The position numbers and the translations under genes were made by a program. The notes under the pieces are model-generated. The model saw nothing but the letters and a program-made list of their open reading frames with translations, was not told where the DNA came from and made no database searches. From Microbacterium sp. VKM Ac-2923 (GTDB lineage: Bacteria > Actinomycetota > Actinomycetes > Actinomycetales > Microbacteriaceae), in contig NZ_JALGRP010000004.1 in the NCBI RefSeq assembly GCF_022815605.1, forward strand, positions 248,001-312,000: DNA of 64,000 nucleotides. Reading direction: 5' to 3'. This document shows, piece by piece, positions 43,391 to 51,400 of the stretch (positions within the stretch are counted from its first letter, which is position 1; every line of letters starts with the position of its first letter).

Positions 43391-43437
43391 GTCCAGAACA
43401 CCCGGAGGGTTTCGAAAACCGTCCGGGTGTTCTGGAC
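43391..43437. repeat. 47-bp near-perfect palindrome between xylA and xylB
   Basis: GTCCAGAACACCCGGA (43391-43406) and TCCGGGTGTTCTGGAC (43422-43437) are exact complements, and the interior GGTTT/AAACC continues the symmetry, so almost the whole 47 bp can fold into one hairpin. It belongs with the imperfect copy at 36562-36608. It may attenuate transcription between xylA and xylB or be a mobile palindromic repeat. Confidence 0.8.
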
Positions 43438-43568
43438 ACTCACTCAGGATTCTCGCGCACCGGTGCGGGGCGATCGCGGCCGCAGCTGCGGCCGCAGCCC
43501 CGATCCGCGGCCGCGCGCGGCGAACGGCTGGGTGGGCCCGGATGCCGTGGCGTCCGCGCCCGTGATGC

Positions 43569-44756
43569 TCAGCGCGCGCCGAGCAGGTGCTCGGTGGCGA
43601 GCTGCTGAAGACGCACGAAGCCGAAGCCCTTACCGCCGAGGTACGCGTCGGTGTCGAAGTCCTCGTAGGCCGAGCGGTCGGCGAGGAAGTCGTCGTACGA
43701 CTCGCCCTCGTCGAGGGTGGGCTGGGCGAGTTCGGCGACCTTCGCCGCCTCGAGCGCCTCCTGCACCTCGGGGTCGGCGCGGAAGGCCGCGGCGCGCTCC
43801 TTGAGCAGCAGGTAGGTGTTCATGTTGGCCGAGACCGAGTCCCAGACGCCCGTCTCGTCCTCGGTGCGCGAGGGCTTGTAGTCGAAGTGGCGGGGGCCGT
43901 TGTAGGCGGGGACGCCGCCGGGGCCGCCGTTCTCGAGCAGATCGACGAGCGCGAAGGCGTTGTGCAGGTCACCGTGGCCGAACACGAGGTCCTGGTCGTA
44001 CTTGATGCCGCGCTGACCGTTGAGGTCGATGTGGAAGAGCTTGCCGTGGTACAGCGCCTGGGCGATGCCGGCGGCGAAGTTTAGGCCCGCCATCTGCTCG
44101 TGGCCGACCTCGGGGTTCAGCCCGACGAGCTCGGGACGTTCGAGCGAGTCGATGAACGCGATCGCGTGGCCGAGGGTCGGCAGCAGGATGTCGCCGCGGG
44201 GCTCGTTGGGCTTGGGCTCGATCGCGAAGCGGATGTCGTAGCCCTTGTCGGTGACGTAGTCGCCGAGAAGGTTGACGGCCTCGCGGTACCGCTCGAGCGC
44301 CTGACGGATGTCCTTCGCGGAGTCGTACTCGGCGCCCTCGCGGCCGCCCCACATCACGAACGTCTGGGCGCCGAGCTCGGCGGCGAGGTCGAGATTGCGC
44401 AGCACCTTGCGCAGCGCGAAGCGGCGCACTTGGCGGTCGTTGGAGGTGAATCCGCCGTCCTTGAAGACGGGGGCCGAGAAGAGGTTGGTGGTGACCATCG
44501 GCGTGATGATGCCGGTGTCGCTCATCACGCCCTTCAGACGGTCGATCTGCTTCTGACGTTCAGCATCGGTCGAGCCGAAGGCGAAGAGGTCGTCGTCGTG
44601 GAAGGTCAGACCATAGGCGCCCAGCTCGGCGAGCTTCTCGACGACGTGGACGACGTCGAGGGGTTCCCGGGTCGGCCCGCCGAAGGGGTCGGTGCCGTTG
44701 TAGCCGACGGTCCAGAGTCCGAACGAGAATTTGTCATCGCGGGTGGGGGTGGGCAT
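43569..44756 (-). CDS. xylA: Xylose isomerase
   Basis: A 395-residue group I xylose isomerase (D-xylose to D-xylulose; also glucose to fructose). [31 protein letters not shown] (catalytic histidine), [23 protein letters not shown] and [17 protein letters not shown] carry the metal ligands. The ATG at 44756 follows AAAGGAG. Upstream lies a GTGATCAC palindrome next to a TATATG box, the presumed binding site of a xylose repressor. The ROK protein encoded at 47322-48482 is a candidate. Confidence 0.97.
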   Translation of the reverse strand: MPTPTRDDKFSFGLWTVGYNGTDPFGGPTREPLDVVHVVEKLAELGAYGLTFHDDDLFAFGSTDAERQKQIDRLKGVMSDTGIITPMVTTNLFSAPVFKDGGFTSNDRQVRRFALRKVLRNLDLAAELGAQTFVMWGGREGAEYDSAKDIRQALERYREAVNLLGDYVTDKGYDIRFAIEPKPNEPRGDILLPTLGHAIAFIDSLERPELVGLNPEVGHEQMAGLNFAAGIAQALYHGKLFHIDLNGQRGIKYDQDLVFGHGDLHNAFALVDLLENGGPGGVPAYNGPRHFDYKPSRTEDETGVWDSVSANMNTYLLLKERAAAFRADPEVQEALEAAKVAELAQPTLDEGESYDDFLADRSAYEDFDTDAYLGGKGFGFVRLQQLATEHLLGAR

Positions 44757-44809
44757 TCCTGCTCCTTTGCATGGAGACGCGCGGGTGCGCGGCGACGCAC
44801 ATCAGGTTT

Positions 44810-44827
44810 GTTGGTGATCACAACATA
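44810..44827. promoter_or_regulatory. Putative xyl operator upstream of xylA
   Basis: GTGATCAC (44814-44821) is an 8-bp palindrome flanked by GTTG and AAC, giving a near-dyad. On the minus strand it directly follows CTATATG, a plausible -10 region for xylA, so a repressor bound here would block transcription. The assignment to the ROK repressor is inferred. Confidence 0.5.
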
Positions 44828-44876
44828 TAGGGCGCATGCCGTGGCGTCCAGCCCCCACAGGATGGGAATCCTCGCA

Positions 44877-44898
44877 TATAATGATCTATATAACGAAG
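44877..44898 (+). promoter_or_regulatory. vapBC promoter with consensus -10 box
   Basis: A perfect TATAAT (44877-44882) sits in an unusually AT-rich stretch (ATATAATGATCTATATAA), in which ATATA and TATAT form a short dyad around ATGATC. The dyad overlaps the -10 box, as expected for autorepression by a VapB-VapC complex. A ribosome site GAAGGGAG follows. Confidence 0.6.
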
Positions 44899-44908
44899 GG
44901 AGCCACTC

Positions 44909-45115
44909 ATGGCCCTCACGAGCGTCGACCTCGACCCGCGCCTCATCGAACGCGCGCGCATCCTCACCGGAGAGCCGTCCAACCGTGCGGTTCTCGACCT
45001 CGCCCTGCGCCGCCTGATCGCGTCGAAGCAGAAGGACGCGATGATCGCCGGGATCGCGGGACTCACCGACCTCGAAGCCGAGATGGACTCCCCGGTCGAC
45101 GCACCCGCGTCGTGA
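44909..45115 (+). CDS. vapB: Type II antitoxin, VapB-like
   Basis: A 68-residue antitoxin of the DUF2191/VapB type. Residues 1-40 (TSVDLDPRLIERARILTGEPSNRAVLDLAL is split as usual) form a ribbon-helix-helix DNA-binding domain. The C-terminal GIAGLTDLEAEMDSPVD is the acidic tail that wraps the toxin. The stop codon overlaps the GTG of the toxin gene. The complex probably binds the AT-rich dyad over its own promoter. Confidence 0.85.
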   Translation: MALTSVDLDPRLIERARILTGEPSNRAVLDLALRRLIASKQKDAMIAGIAGLTDLEAEMDSPVDAPAS

Positions 45116-45525
45116 CGGACTATCTCGTCGACAACTCGATCTGGGCTCGTTTGGCGTCGGGCGACGCCGCCATCCGGACGCGGCTCGAGCGGATCGTTCG
45201 TTCCCCGGCGGATCTCTTCGTGACGTGCCCTCCTCAGGTGTTGGAGTTCTGTCACAGCGCACGTACGCCCCAGGAGCACGAGCACTACCGCGAGCGGATC
45301 TCGCTCGGTTTCCCGCTCGAGCGTGCGCCCGACGAGGCGCTCGCCGTTGGCATCCAGTCCGCGCTGTGGAATGCCGGTCTCGTTCGGGCAGCCGGGGCCG
45401 TCGACATCCTGATCGCGGCCTACGCGATCGCGAACGACGCGACGATCCTCAGCGCAGACCACGACTTCGATCACATCGCCGCTGTGACCGACCTCGCTCA
45501 CGAGTACGTCGCGCCGACGCTCTGA
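45112..45525 (+). CDS. vapC: Type II toxin, VapC-like PIN ribonuclease
   Basis: A 137-residue PIN-domain endoribonuclease. Acidic active-site residues are visible in YLVDNSIWARL (Asp6), QVLEFC (Glu near 43), AVDILIAAYA (Asp near 100) and LSADHDFDHIA (Asp near 118), all of the usual VapC set. Targets are typically tRNA or rRNA. GTG start overlapping the antitoxin stop (GTGA) ensures coupled translation. Both reading frames are intact, so the module is likely functional. Confidence 0.9.
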   Translation: MTDYLVDNSIWARLASGDAAIRTRLERIVRSPADLFVTCPPQVLEFCHSARTPQEHEHYRERISLGFPLERAPDEALAVGIQSALWNAGLVRAAGAVDILIAAYAIANDATILSADHDFDHIAAVTDLAHEYVAPTL

Positions 45526-45535
45526 TCCCGCCTCG

Positions 45536-46447
45536 TCAGCGCCCGAGCGCGTCGTCCACCACCGCGAACACCGCGGGGTCCCAGGTGAGCGCGCGCTCCC
45601 ACGGCAGACCGAACGCATCGGCGAAGAAGATGCTGTGCACGTCGTCAGGGAACGAGTGTCGCTCGATGCGCGGCACGACGTCGGCGGGCACGTTGTCGGC
45701 GCGGCCGCTGCGCAGCGATACCAGTCCGTCGTGCGGCCAGAGCAGCGCCGGTTCGGTCGCGGCGGCGAAATACCCCGCGCCGATCGCAGTGACCGGGATG
45801 CCGTCGAGCACACCGGCCTGAGCGGCATTCCAGCCGCGCAGGTACCGTTGCGACACCTGTTCGGCCGCGCCCTGGGAGTTCGCCAGGGCATAGGCCTTCG
45901 CCTGCGCGAGGATCGTCGAGGTGGCCGGGTCGCCGTGGGAATCGGCATCCGTGATGTCGCCGACGACCGCGTCGCCGAGGACGGCTCCGTCCCACGGCGT
46001 GCCGACGGTGACGAGCCTGCCGATCAGGGGCCCGTTGGTGCGAGACCCGTCGACGCCGAGCTCGCGGATCGCCGCCCGCGAGAAGAGCCCGCCCATCGAG
46101 TGACCGACGAGGTCGACACGGGTCACCGCGTGCTCTTCGAAGAGCCAGCGCAGGAAGGAAACGAGAGCCGCACCGGCGTCGTCGATCGCACCGACGGAGT
46201 TGACGGTCATCTCGGTCGGCAGCACCAGCGGCACATCGTCGAAGCCCTGCCACCCGGCATCCCGTTCGACCGTCCCCCGCCCGAGGCGAGCGGGCGCCGT
46301 GAAGACGGGCCGACCGGCAGAGAGGAGGTGCTCGCGGAGCGCGGTGAGGGTATTGCCCGCCGCCAAGCCCGATGCGGCAGCGCGATCGGGGTCGGTGTAC
46401 GGCGTGACGGCGGCACCGCCGGAAACGAGGACGACGGCATCTGCCAC
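45536..46447 (-). CDS. Alpha/beta hydrolase (lipase/esterase-like)
   Basis: A 303-residue alpha/beta hydrolase. The nucleophile elbow is VGHSMGG (about residue 117); a catalytic histidine is probably in VHSIFFADAFG near the C-terminus; LVTVGTPWDGAVLG and LLWPHDGLVSLRSG resemble triacylglycerol-lipase/PGAP1-like proteins. There is no signal peptide. Substrate unknown, but a lipid or bulky ester is plausible. It converges on vapC, with 10 bases between stops, and ATG 46447 has AAGGAG upstream. Confidence 0.78.
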   Translation of the reverse strand: MADAVVLVSGGAAVTPYTDPDRAAASGLAAGNTLTALREHLLSAGRPVFTAPARLGRGTVERDAGWQGFDDVPLVLPTEMTVNSVGAIDDAGAALVSFLRWLFEEHAVTRVDLVGHSMGGLFSRAAIRELGVDGSRTNGPLIGRLVTVGTPWDGAVLGDAVVGDITDADSHGDPATSTILAQAKAYALANSQGAAEQVSQRYLRGWNAAQAGVLDGIPVTAIGAGYFAAATEPALLWPHDGLVSLRSGRADNVPADVVPRIERHSFPDDVHSIFFADAFGLPWERALTWDPAVFAVVDDALGR

Positions 46448-46516
46448 GGGAACTCCTTCGCGGAACGGGTCCCGGTCAGGATAGGGCAGCCCTGCGACAT
46501 CGCCGCCGCGGGCGCG

Positions 46517-46714
46517 TCACCGGTCCGCACGCCTCCGGAGGAGCGTGTCGACGACGACCCCGATGGTGAGACCCGCAGCAGCGCCCACCAGCAGACCGAG
46601 GGCGAGATTGTCGAAACCGAACACCCCGACGGCGACGCCCGCCGGCAAACCGAGGACGATGCCGATCGCGACCGGGTTCACCGCGGACGAGCGATCGGAG
46701 TTCTGGGGAGCCAT
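46517..46714 (-). CDS. Small membrane protein, 65 residues
   Basis: Two hydrophobic helices, PVAIGIVLGLPAGVAVGVFGF and ALGLLVGAAAGLTIGVVVDTLL (each broken by glycine), followed by a basic RRRADR tail. No family is recognised. The ATG at 46714 has GAGGAG immediately before it, closer than usual, so the exact start is uncertain. It lies between the hydrolase and the glutathione peroxidase genes on the same strand. Confidence 0.55.
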   Translation of the reverse strand: MAPQNSDRSSAVNPVAIGIVLGLPAGVAVGVFGFDNLALGLLVGAAAGLTIGVVVDTLLRRRADR

Positions 46715-46767
46715 CTCCTCACCGTAGGCGCACCGGTCGGGTCGCACCTCCCCCGCGTGGGGGATGC

Positions 46768-47253
46768 TCAGCCGGGCAGGGCGTCCTCGATCGCGGCGAC
46801 GACCTCGGGGGCATCGGGGAGCGTGCGGGGGCTGAAGCGCGTCACTCTGCCGTCGGGGGCGACGACGAACTTCTCGAAGTTCCACGAGATGCGACCGGTC
46901 TTGCCCTCGGCATCCGGTGTGGTCGTGAGCTCTTTGTACAACGGGTGGGCACTGCGCCCGTTGATCTTGACCTTCTCCGACATCGGGAAGGTCACGCCCC
47001 ACGTCGCTGAGCAGTACTCGGCGATCTTGTCCTCATCGCTGAGCTCCTGCAGGAACTGGTTGCTCGGAAAGCCGATCACGGTGAACCCGCGGTCGGCGTA
47101 CTTCTTGTGCAGCGCCTCGAGTGCCTCGTACTGGGGCGCGAGGCCGCAGCGCGAGGCGACGTTGACCACGAGCGCCGCCTTACCGGCGGTCAGGTCGCCG
47201 AAGGTGGTTTCTTCGCCGCGGATGGTCGTGATCGGGATGCCGGAGAGGTCCAT
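46768..47253 (-). CDS. Glutathione peroxidase family (thiol peroxidase)
   Basis: A 161-residue GPx-fold peroxidase reducing hydroperoxides in the cytoplasm. The peroxidatic cysteine is in NVASRCGLAPQYEAL; the conserved glutamine-asparagine region GFPSNQFLQEL and WNFEKFVV complete the active site. Because actinobacteria lack glutathione, thioredoxin or mycothiol is the likely reductant. A second cysteine in IAEYCSATWGV is at the position of the resolving cysteine. ATG 47253 is where homology begins. It is divergent from the ROK gene. Confidence 0.9.
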   Translation of the reverse strand: MDLSGIPITTIRGEETTFGDLTAGKAALVVNVASRCGLAPQYEALEALHKKYADRGFTVIGFPSNQFLQELSDEDKIAEYCSATWGVTFPMSEKVKINGRSAHPLYKELTTTPDAEGKTGRISWNFEKFVVAPDGRVTRFSPRTLPDAPEVVAAIEDALPG

Positions 47254-47321
47254 GTTCCGATCCTGGCACCGCCCGGTTGTGGTCGGGGTGGGAATCGTGC
47301 GGCTCATGGCACAGTGGTCGG

Positions 47322-48482
47322 ATGGTCACCGCGGGGAGTCGGGGCGACGGCATGCGCCGCGCCAACCTCTCGCTCGTGCTGCGCACCGTGCACCGCGAGG
47401 GTCCGCGTTCGCGCGCCGCCCTCACCGAGGCGACGGGGCTGAACCGCTCGACGATCGCGGACCTCGTGGGCGAACTGCACCGCGCGGGCCTCGTGATCGA
47501 ACGCGCGTCCGAGGCACTGGGGCGCGTCGGTCGCCCCTCCCCCATCGTGGTGCCCGACCCCCGGGTCGTCGCGGTGGCGGTCAACCCCGAGGTCGACGCG
47601 CTCGACATCGGCGCCGTGACCCTCGACGGCACGATCATCGCGCGCCGGCGCCTCGAGCAGACATCCCTCCTGACTCCCGAGCGCACGGCCGAGCTGGTCG
47701 AGGCGACCCTCGCAGGCTGGCGGCGCGGAGCGCTCACCGACAGCCGGATCGTCGGTGTGGGCGTGGCCGTACCCGGCCCGGTGCGTGCGTCCGACGGGCT
47801 CGTCCGCGAAGCGCCCCACCTGCAGTGGCGTGACGCTCCGCTCTCGGAGCTGATGACGGATGCCACGACCCTCACCGCCCACGTCGGCAACGACGCGGCC
47901 CTCGGCGCTCTGGCCGAGTATCTCTTCGGGGCGGCGCGCGGCGCGCACGACGTCGTCTACCTCAACGGCGGCGCGAGCGGCATCGGCGGCGCCGTGATCG
48001 TCGGCGGCGTCCCTCTCGGCGGTGCCGGCGGCTATGCCGGGGAGTTCGGACAGAATCGCCCCGGCATCGTCGACGCGGCCGACCGGCGGGCCAGCGGCGG
48101 GGTGCTCGAAGACGAGGTGAGCCGCGCGCTGCTGCTGTCGGCCGTGGGCCTCGACGGCGGCGACGACGCGGTCCTGGCCGCCGCGCTGGCATCCACCTCC
48201 GACCCGGCGGCGCACGCTGAAGTCGACAGGCAGCGGCGCATCCTCACGACGGCGTTGGCGAACGCCGCGAACGTGCTGAACCCCGCGGTGATCGTGCTGG
48301 GGGGCTTCCTCGCCGTCCTCGCCGCCCGCGATCTTCCGGGCCTCGACGTCGCGGTGCGCGCGCAGACCATGCCGGCCTGCGCCGAGGGCCTGCGCCTCGC
48401 CGTCGCCGAGCTGGGCGAGGACCGCCTGCTCGTGGGCGCCGCCGAGGCGGTGTTCGAGGCGCAGCTGTTCCCTGCTCGCTGA
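47322..48482 (+). CDS. ROK-family transcriptional repressor (XylR-like)
   Basis: A 386-residue ROK regulator. The N-terminal winged helix has SRAALTEATGLNRSTIADLVGEL; the sugar-kinase-like domain has VGVGVAVPGPV, HVGNDAALGALAEYLFGAA and GASGIGGAVIVGGVPLGGAGGYAGEFG. The usual zinc motif after GEFGH (CxCGxxGCxE) is missing: the sequence reads GEFGQNRPGIVDAADRR with no cysteine, so it cannot bind the structural zinc in the standard way. It lies 2.5 kb from xylA and near polyol genes, so a xylose or pentitol ligand is plausible. Confidence 0.83.
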   Translation: MVTAGSRGDGMRRANLSLVLRTVHREGPRSRAALTEATGLNRSTIADLVGELHRAGLVIERASEALGRVGRPSPIVVPDPRVVAVAVNPEVDALDIGAVTLDGTIIARRRLEQTSLLTPERTAELVEATLAGWRRGALTDSRIVGVGVAVPGPVRASDGLVREAPHLQWRDAPLSELMTDATTLTAHVGNDAALGALAEYLFGAARGAHDVVYLNGGASGIGGAVIVGGVPLGGAGGYAGEFGQNRPGIVDAADRRASGGVLEDEVSRALLLSAVGLDGGDDAVLAAALASTSDPAAHAEVDRQRRILTTALANAANVLNPAVIVLGGFLAVLAARDLPGLDVAVRAQTMPACAEGLRLAVAELGEDRLLVGAAEAVFEAQLFPAR

Positions 48483-48657
48483 GTCCGCAGCGGCGGGAAT
48501 CGACGACCACCGTGGCGGGAGGATATCCCGGGAGCGGAGGGGACCCACCGCCACCGCATCCTCCCCTCCCAGAATGTCCTCCGCCGCGACGAGGCGATGG
48601 CGAACGGCGGCGGACGGCGGCGACCCCGATGTCGGAGGTTGGAGGCAGGATGGGAAC

Positions 48658-49905
48658 GTGATCCCCAGACGCGACGCCGGAACCACTTGGTCGGGCAACC
48701 ATCGCTACCGCGCCACCGAGGTGCTGCTCCCGGGCGATCTCGGTGAGCTCGCCGAGGTCGTGGCATCCGCCCGCTCCCTCCGCGTGCAGGCGACCCGCCA
48801 CACGTTCAACGACGTCGCCGACTCCGACGCGGCACTCGTCTCGCTGGAGCGTCTGCCGACACGCGTCGAGGTGATCGACGATCGCGTCCGCGTCGAGGGG
48901 CTCGTCACGTTCGCCCAGCTCGCGCCCGTGATCGAGGCCGAGGGGCGCGCGCTGCACAACCTGGGCTCGCTCCCCCACATCTCGGTCGCCGGCGCCACCG
49001 CCACCGGCACGCATGGCTCCGGCGTGCGGAACGGCAACCTGTCGAGCGCCATCCGCGCCGTCGAGATCATGGATGCCGACGGCCGCACGCACCGCATCGA
49101 TCAGGCGCACGAGTGGTTCGGCGCCGCCGCTCTCAGCCTCGGCGCCCTCGGTGTCGTCACCGCCGTCGAGCTGCAGACCGAACCGACGTACGAGGTGACG
49201 CAGCAGGCGTACACGGGCGTCGCGTGGGACGACATCGCGGGTGACCCCGAGCGGGTGTTCGGCGGGTCGCGCAGCGTCAGCGTGTTCACCACCTGGGGCG
49301 ACCCCGCGCACGACCTGGTGTGGGCGAAGAGCGACGACGGCGCGCCCGACTGGGTCGAAGAGCTGGGCGGGCGTCCCGTCGGCGACGACATCCATCTGGG
49401 GCGCATCCGCACCGTCGACAACACGACTCCGAGGGGCACGACCGGCCCCTGGCACACGCGGCTGCCGCACTTCCGCGCCGACGCGCTCCCCAGCGACGGC
49501 GACGAGATCCAGACCGAGTACTTCGTTCCGCTGGAGTCGACGCGCGAGGCCCTCGCCGCGGTGAAAGCCGTCGCCCCCGCGTTCGATGCTCAGCTGCTGG
49601 TGAGCGAGTTGCGCACCGTCGCCGCCGATGAACTGTGGCTGAGTCCGGCGTACCAGCGCGACGTACTGGCCATTCACTTCACGTGGCGCAATGACACCGA
49701 CGGGGTGCTCGCGGTGCTGCCGAGCATCGAGGCCGCTCTGACGGCGTTCGAGGTGCGGCCCCACTGGGGCAAGGCCTTCACCATGTCCGGCCGGGCCGTG
49801 CGGGCGAGCCTCACCCGGGTCGATGATTTCCTCGCCGCCGCACGCGAGGCCGACCCGCGCGGCGTCTTCCGCAACGACTTCCTGCGGCGAACGCCAGGCC
49901 TGTAG
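48658..49905 (+). CDS. Alditol oxidase (FAD-linked, xylitol/sorbitol oxidase-like)
   Basis: A 415-residue VAO-family flavoprotein that oxidises alditols (xylitol, sorbitol and others) at C1 to the aldose with hydrogen peroxide. TTWSGNHRYRATEVLLPGDL, the flavin-attachment segment VQATRHTFNDVADSD (histidine near residue 45, covalent FAD in AldO), GATATGTHGSG and the ending GRAVRASLTRVDDFL... ADPRGVFRNDFL fit AldO-type enzymes. GTG start. It sits downstream of the ROK gene in the same direction, within the pentose/polyol island. Confidence 0.85.
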   Translation: MIPRRDAGTTWSGNHRYRATEVLLPGDLGELAEVVASARSLRVQATRHTFNDVADSDAALVSLERLPTRVEVIDDRVRVEGLVTFAQLAPVIEAEGRALHNLGSLPHISVAGATATGTHGSGVRNGNLSSAIRAVEIMDADGRTHRIDQAHEWFGAAALSLGALGVVTAVELQTEPTYEVTQQAYTGVAWDDIAGDPERVFGGSRSVSVFTTWGDPAHDLVWAKSDDGAPDWVEELGGRPVGDDIHLGRIRTVDNTTPRGTTGPWHTRLPHFRADALPSDGDEIQTEYFVPLESTREALAAVKAVAPAFDAQLLVSELRTVAADELWLSPAYQRDVLAIHFTWRNDTDGVLAVLPSIEAALTAFEVRPHWGKAFTMSGRAVRASLTRVDDFLAAAREADPRGVFRNDFLRRTPGL

Positions 49906-50433
49906 TCCGCTCGCCCGCGGTGCCGTCGCGGCCGGCCAGGGGCTCGGGCACGCCCGAGGGATCGGCAGCGGTACCACAGGTTGCGCGCGGGCGACTGGCA
50001 CACGAAGTGAGCCCACCGCATCATCCGCGGCGCCGCGTCACGAAGTCAGCGATTCGCACACCCTCAGCCGTCCGGCACCGAATGCCACCGACCTGACGCG
50101 AATCACTGACGATACGCAGCAACCACCGCACCGCCCGCGCCCACCGCATCATCCGCGTCGCCGCGTCACAGAGTCAGCGATTCGCATAATCTCAGCCGTC
50201 CGGCGCCGAGTGCCACCGACCTGACGCGAATCACTGACGATACGCAGCAACCACCGCACCGCCCGCGCCCACCGCATCATCCGCGTCGCCGCGTCACAGA
50301 GTCAGCGATTCGCATAATCTCAGCCGTCCGGCGCCGAGTGCCACCGACCTGGCGCGAATCACTGACGATACGCAGCACCCCGCGACCGCGAAACGGCGCC
50401 GCCCACCGCGGCGCCGTCTCGCGGCATCCGGGA
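49906..50433. other. 528-bp region between converging genes, mostly tandem repeat
   Basis: The gap between the alditol oxidase and SDR stops. Apart from about 100 bp of unremarkable sequence after 49905 and about 50 bp before 50434, it is filled by the 128-bp tandem repeat described separately. I see no coding capacity. Confidence 0.7.
50012..50379. repeat. Three tandem 128-bp units, each with an inner inverted repeat
   Basis: Units begin at 50012, 50140 and 50268 (CCCACCGCATCATCCGC), exactly 128 bp apart; the third is truncated at about 50379. Each contains GTCAGCGATTCGC and, 40 bases further, GCGAATCACTGAC, which pair at 12 of 13 positions: 50045-50057/50098-50110, 50173-50185/50226-50238 and 50301-50313/50354-50366. 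Units 2 and 3 are almost identical, unit 1 more diverged, implying recent amplification. Confidence 0.92.
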
Positions 50434-51162
50434 TCAGCGGCTGGAGTAGCCGCCGTCGATCGGCAGCGAAACGCCCGAGATCATGCCGGCGCCGTCGCTG
50501 AGCAGGAAGACGATGGGGGCGGCGATGTCGTCCTCGGTCGCCCACTTGTGCAGGGGCATGGCCTCGAGGAAGGGCCCTTCGATGTCGGGGCGACCCCAGT
50601 ACCAGGCCGACATCGGCGTCATGACGACGGTCGGGTTGACGCTGTTGACGCGGATGCCGTATCCGCCCAGTTCGAGGGCCGACACGCGCGTGATGTTGTC
50701 GAGCGCGGCCTTGGAGGAGCCGTACGAGATGTGGCCGGTGAGGGCGACGAGGCTGGCCTGGCTCGAGACGTTGACGATGGCGCCGCCCTTGCCGACGCGG
50801 ATCATCTCGCGCGACGCGTACTTGGTGACCAGCAGCGAGCCGCGGGCGTTGATGCTCATGACCTTGTCGAACACGTCGATGTCGGTCTCCATGGGGGTCG
50901 CGATCTCGCCACCCCAGCCTCCGCAGTTGACGACGCCGTAGAGGTCGCGGCCCTCGATCGCGGCGCGGATCTCGTCCTCGGACTCGAGGTCGAAGACGAC
51001 CGCCTCAGCACCGGTCTCTGCGGCGATGGCGGCCACGCTGTCGGCCGTGCGGCCAGCGGCCAAGACGGTTGCGCCCGCGGCGACGAGGTGGCGCACGGTC
51101 GCGCCTCCGATGCCGCCGCCGGCGCCGGTGACGAGGATGGTGCGGTCGGTGAGTGCGGTCAT
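50434..51162 (-). CDS. SDR oxidoreductase, L-xylulose-reductase-like
   Basis: A 242-residue short-chain dehydrogenase. TGAGGGIGGATVRHL is the cofactor glycine motif; SSQASLVALTGHISYGSSKAAL carries the Ser-Tyr-Lys catalytic set. GYGIRVNSVNPTVVMTPMS closely resembles the same segment of mammalian dicarbonyl/L-xylulose reductase, which interconverts L-xylulose and xylitol. Among SDRs this motif is distinctive but not proof of substrate. It is divergent from the kinase/transporter/mannitol dehydrogenase operon, so it probably shares its regulation. Confidence 0.82.
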   Translation of the reverse strand: MTALTDRTILVTGAGGGIGGATVRHLVAAGATVLAAGRTADSVAAIAAETGAEAVVFDLESEDEIRAAIEGRDLYGVVNCGGWGGEIATPMETDIDVFDKVMSINARGSLLVTKYASREMIRVGKGGAIVNVSSQASLVALTGHISYGSSKAALDNITRVSALELGGYGIRVNSVNPTVVMTPMSAWYWGRPDIEGPFLEAMPLHKWATEDDIAAPIVFLLSDGAGMISGVSLPIDGGYSSR

Positions 51163-51277
51163 GGGATGGCTCTTTCGCGGGTCCGGAGGGCAAGGACGAC
51201 GGCGGTGTCGTCGCGGCCCACTATAACCACAGAATCACGCGGATGACTTCGGTGTCATGACGAATTGATCACGGGTG

Positions 51278-51307
51278 TTGACACCGGTGACATGGTGGCC
51301 GTACCGT
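51278..51307 (+). promoter_or_regulatory. Promoter of the polyol transport operon
   Basis: A consensus TTGACA (51278-51283) and TACCGT (51302-51307) are separated by 18 bases. GGTGTTGACACC forms a 12-bp dyad over the -35 box (51275-51286), a plausible operator for a LacI- or ROK-type repressor. The gene start is at 51401, leaving a leader of about 85 bases. Confidence 0.6.
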
Positions 51308-51400
51308 AACCAAAGTTCGACCGGTGCACCCCGCCGGAAACCCGCTTCGCCGACGCAGCACCCCCGATGTGCGACGCCGCCCGGAAGGACCCACACAGCC

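Noticed and set aside
50012..50379. CRISPR array
   Set aside because: Units are 128 bp with no short-repeat/variable-spacer pattern; the whole unit, including would-be spacers, is repeated, and no cas gene is near.
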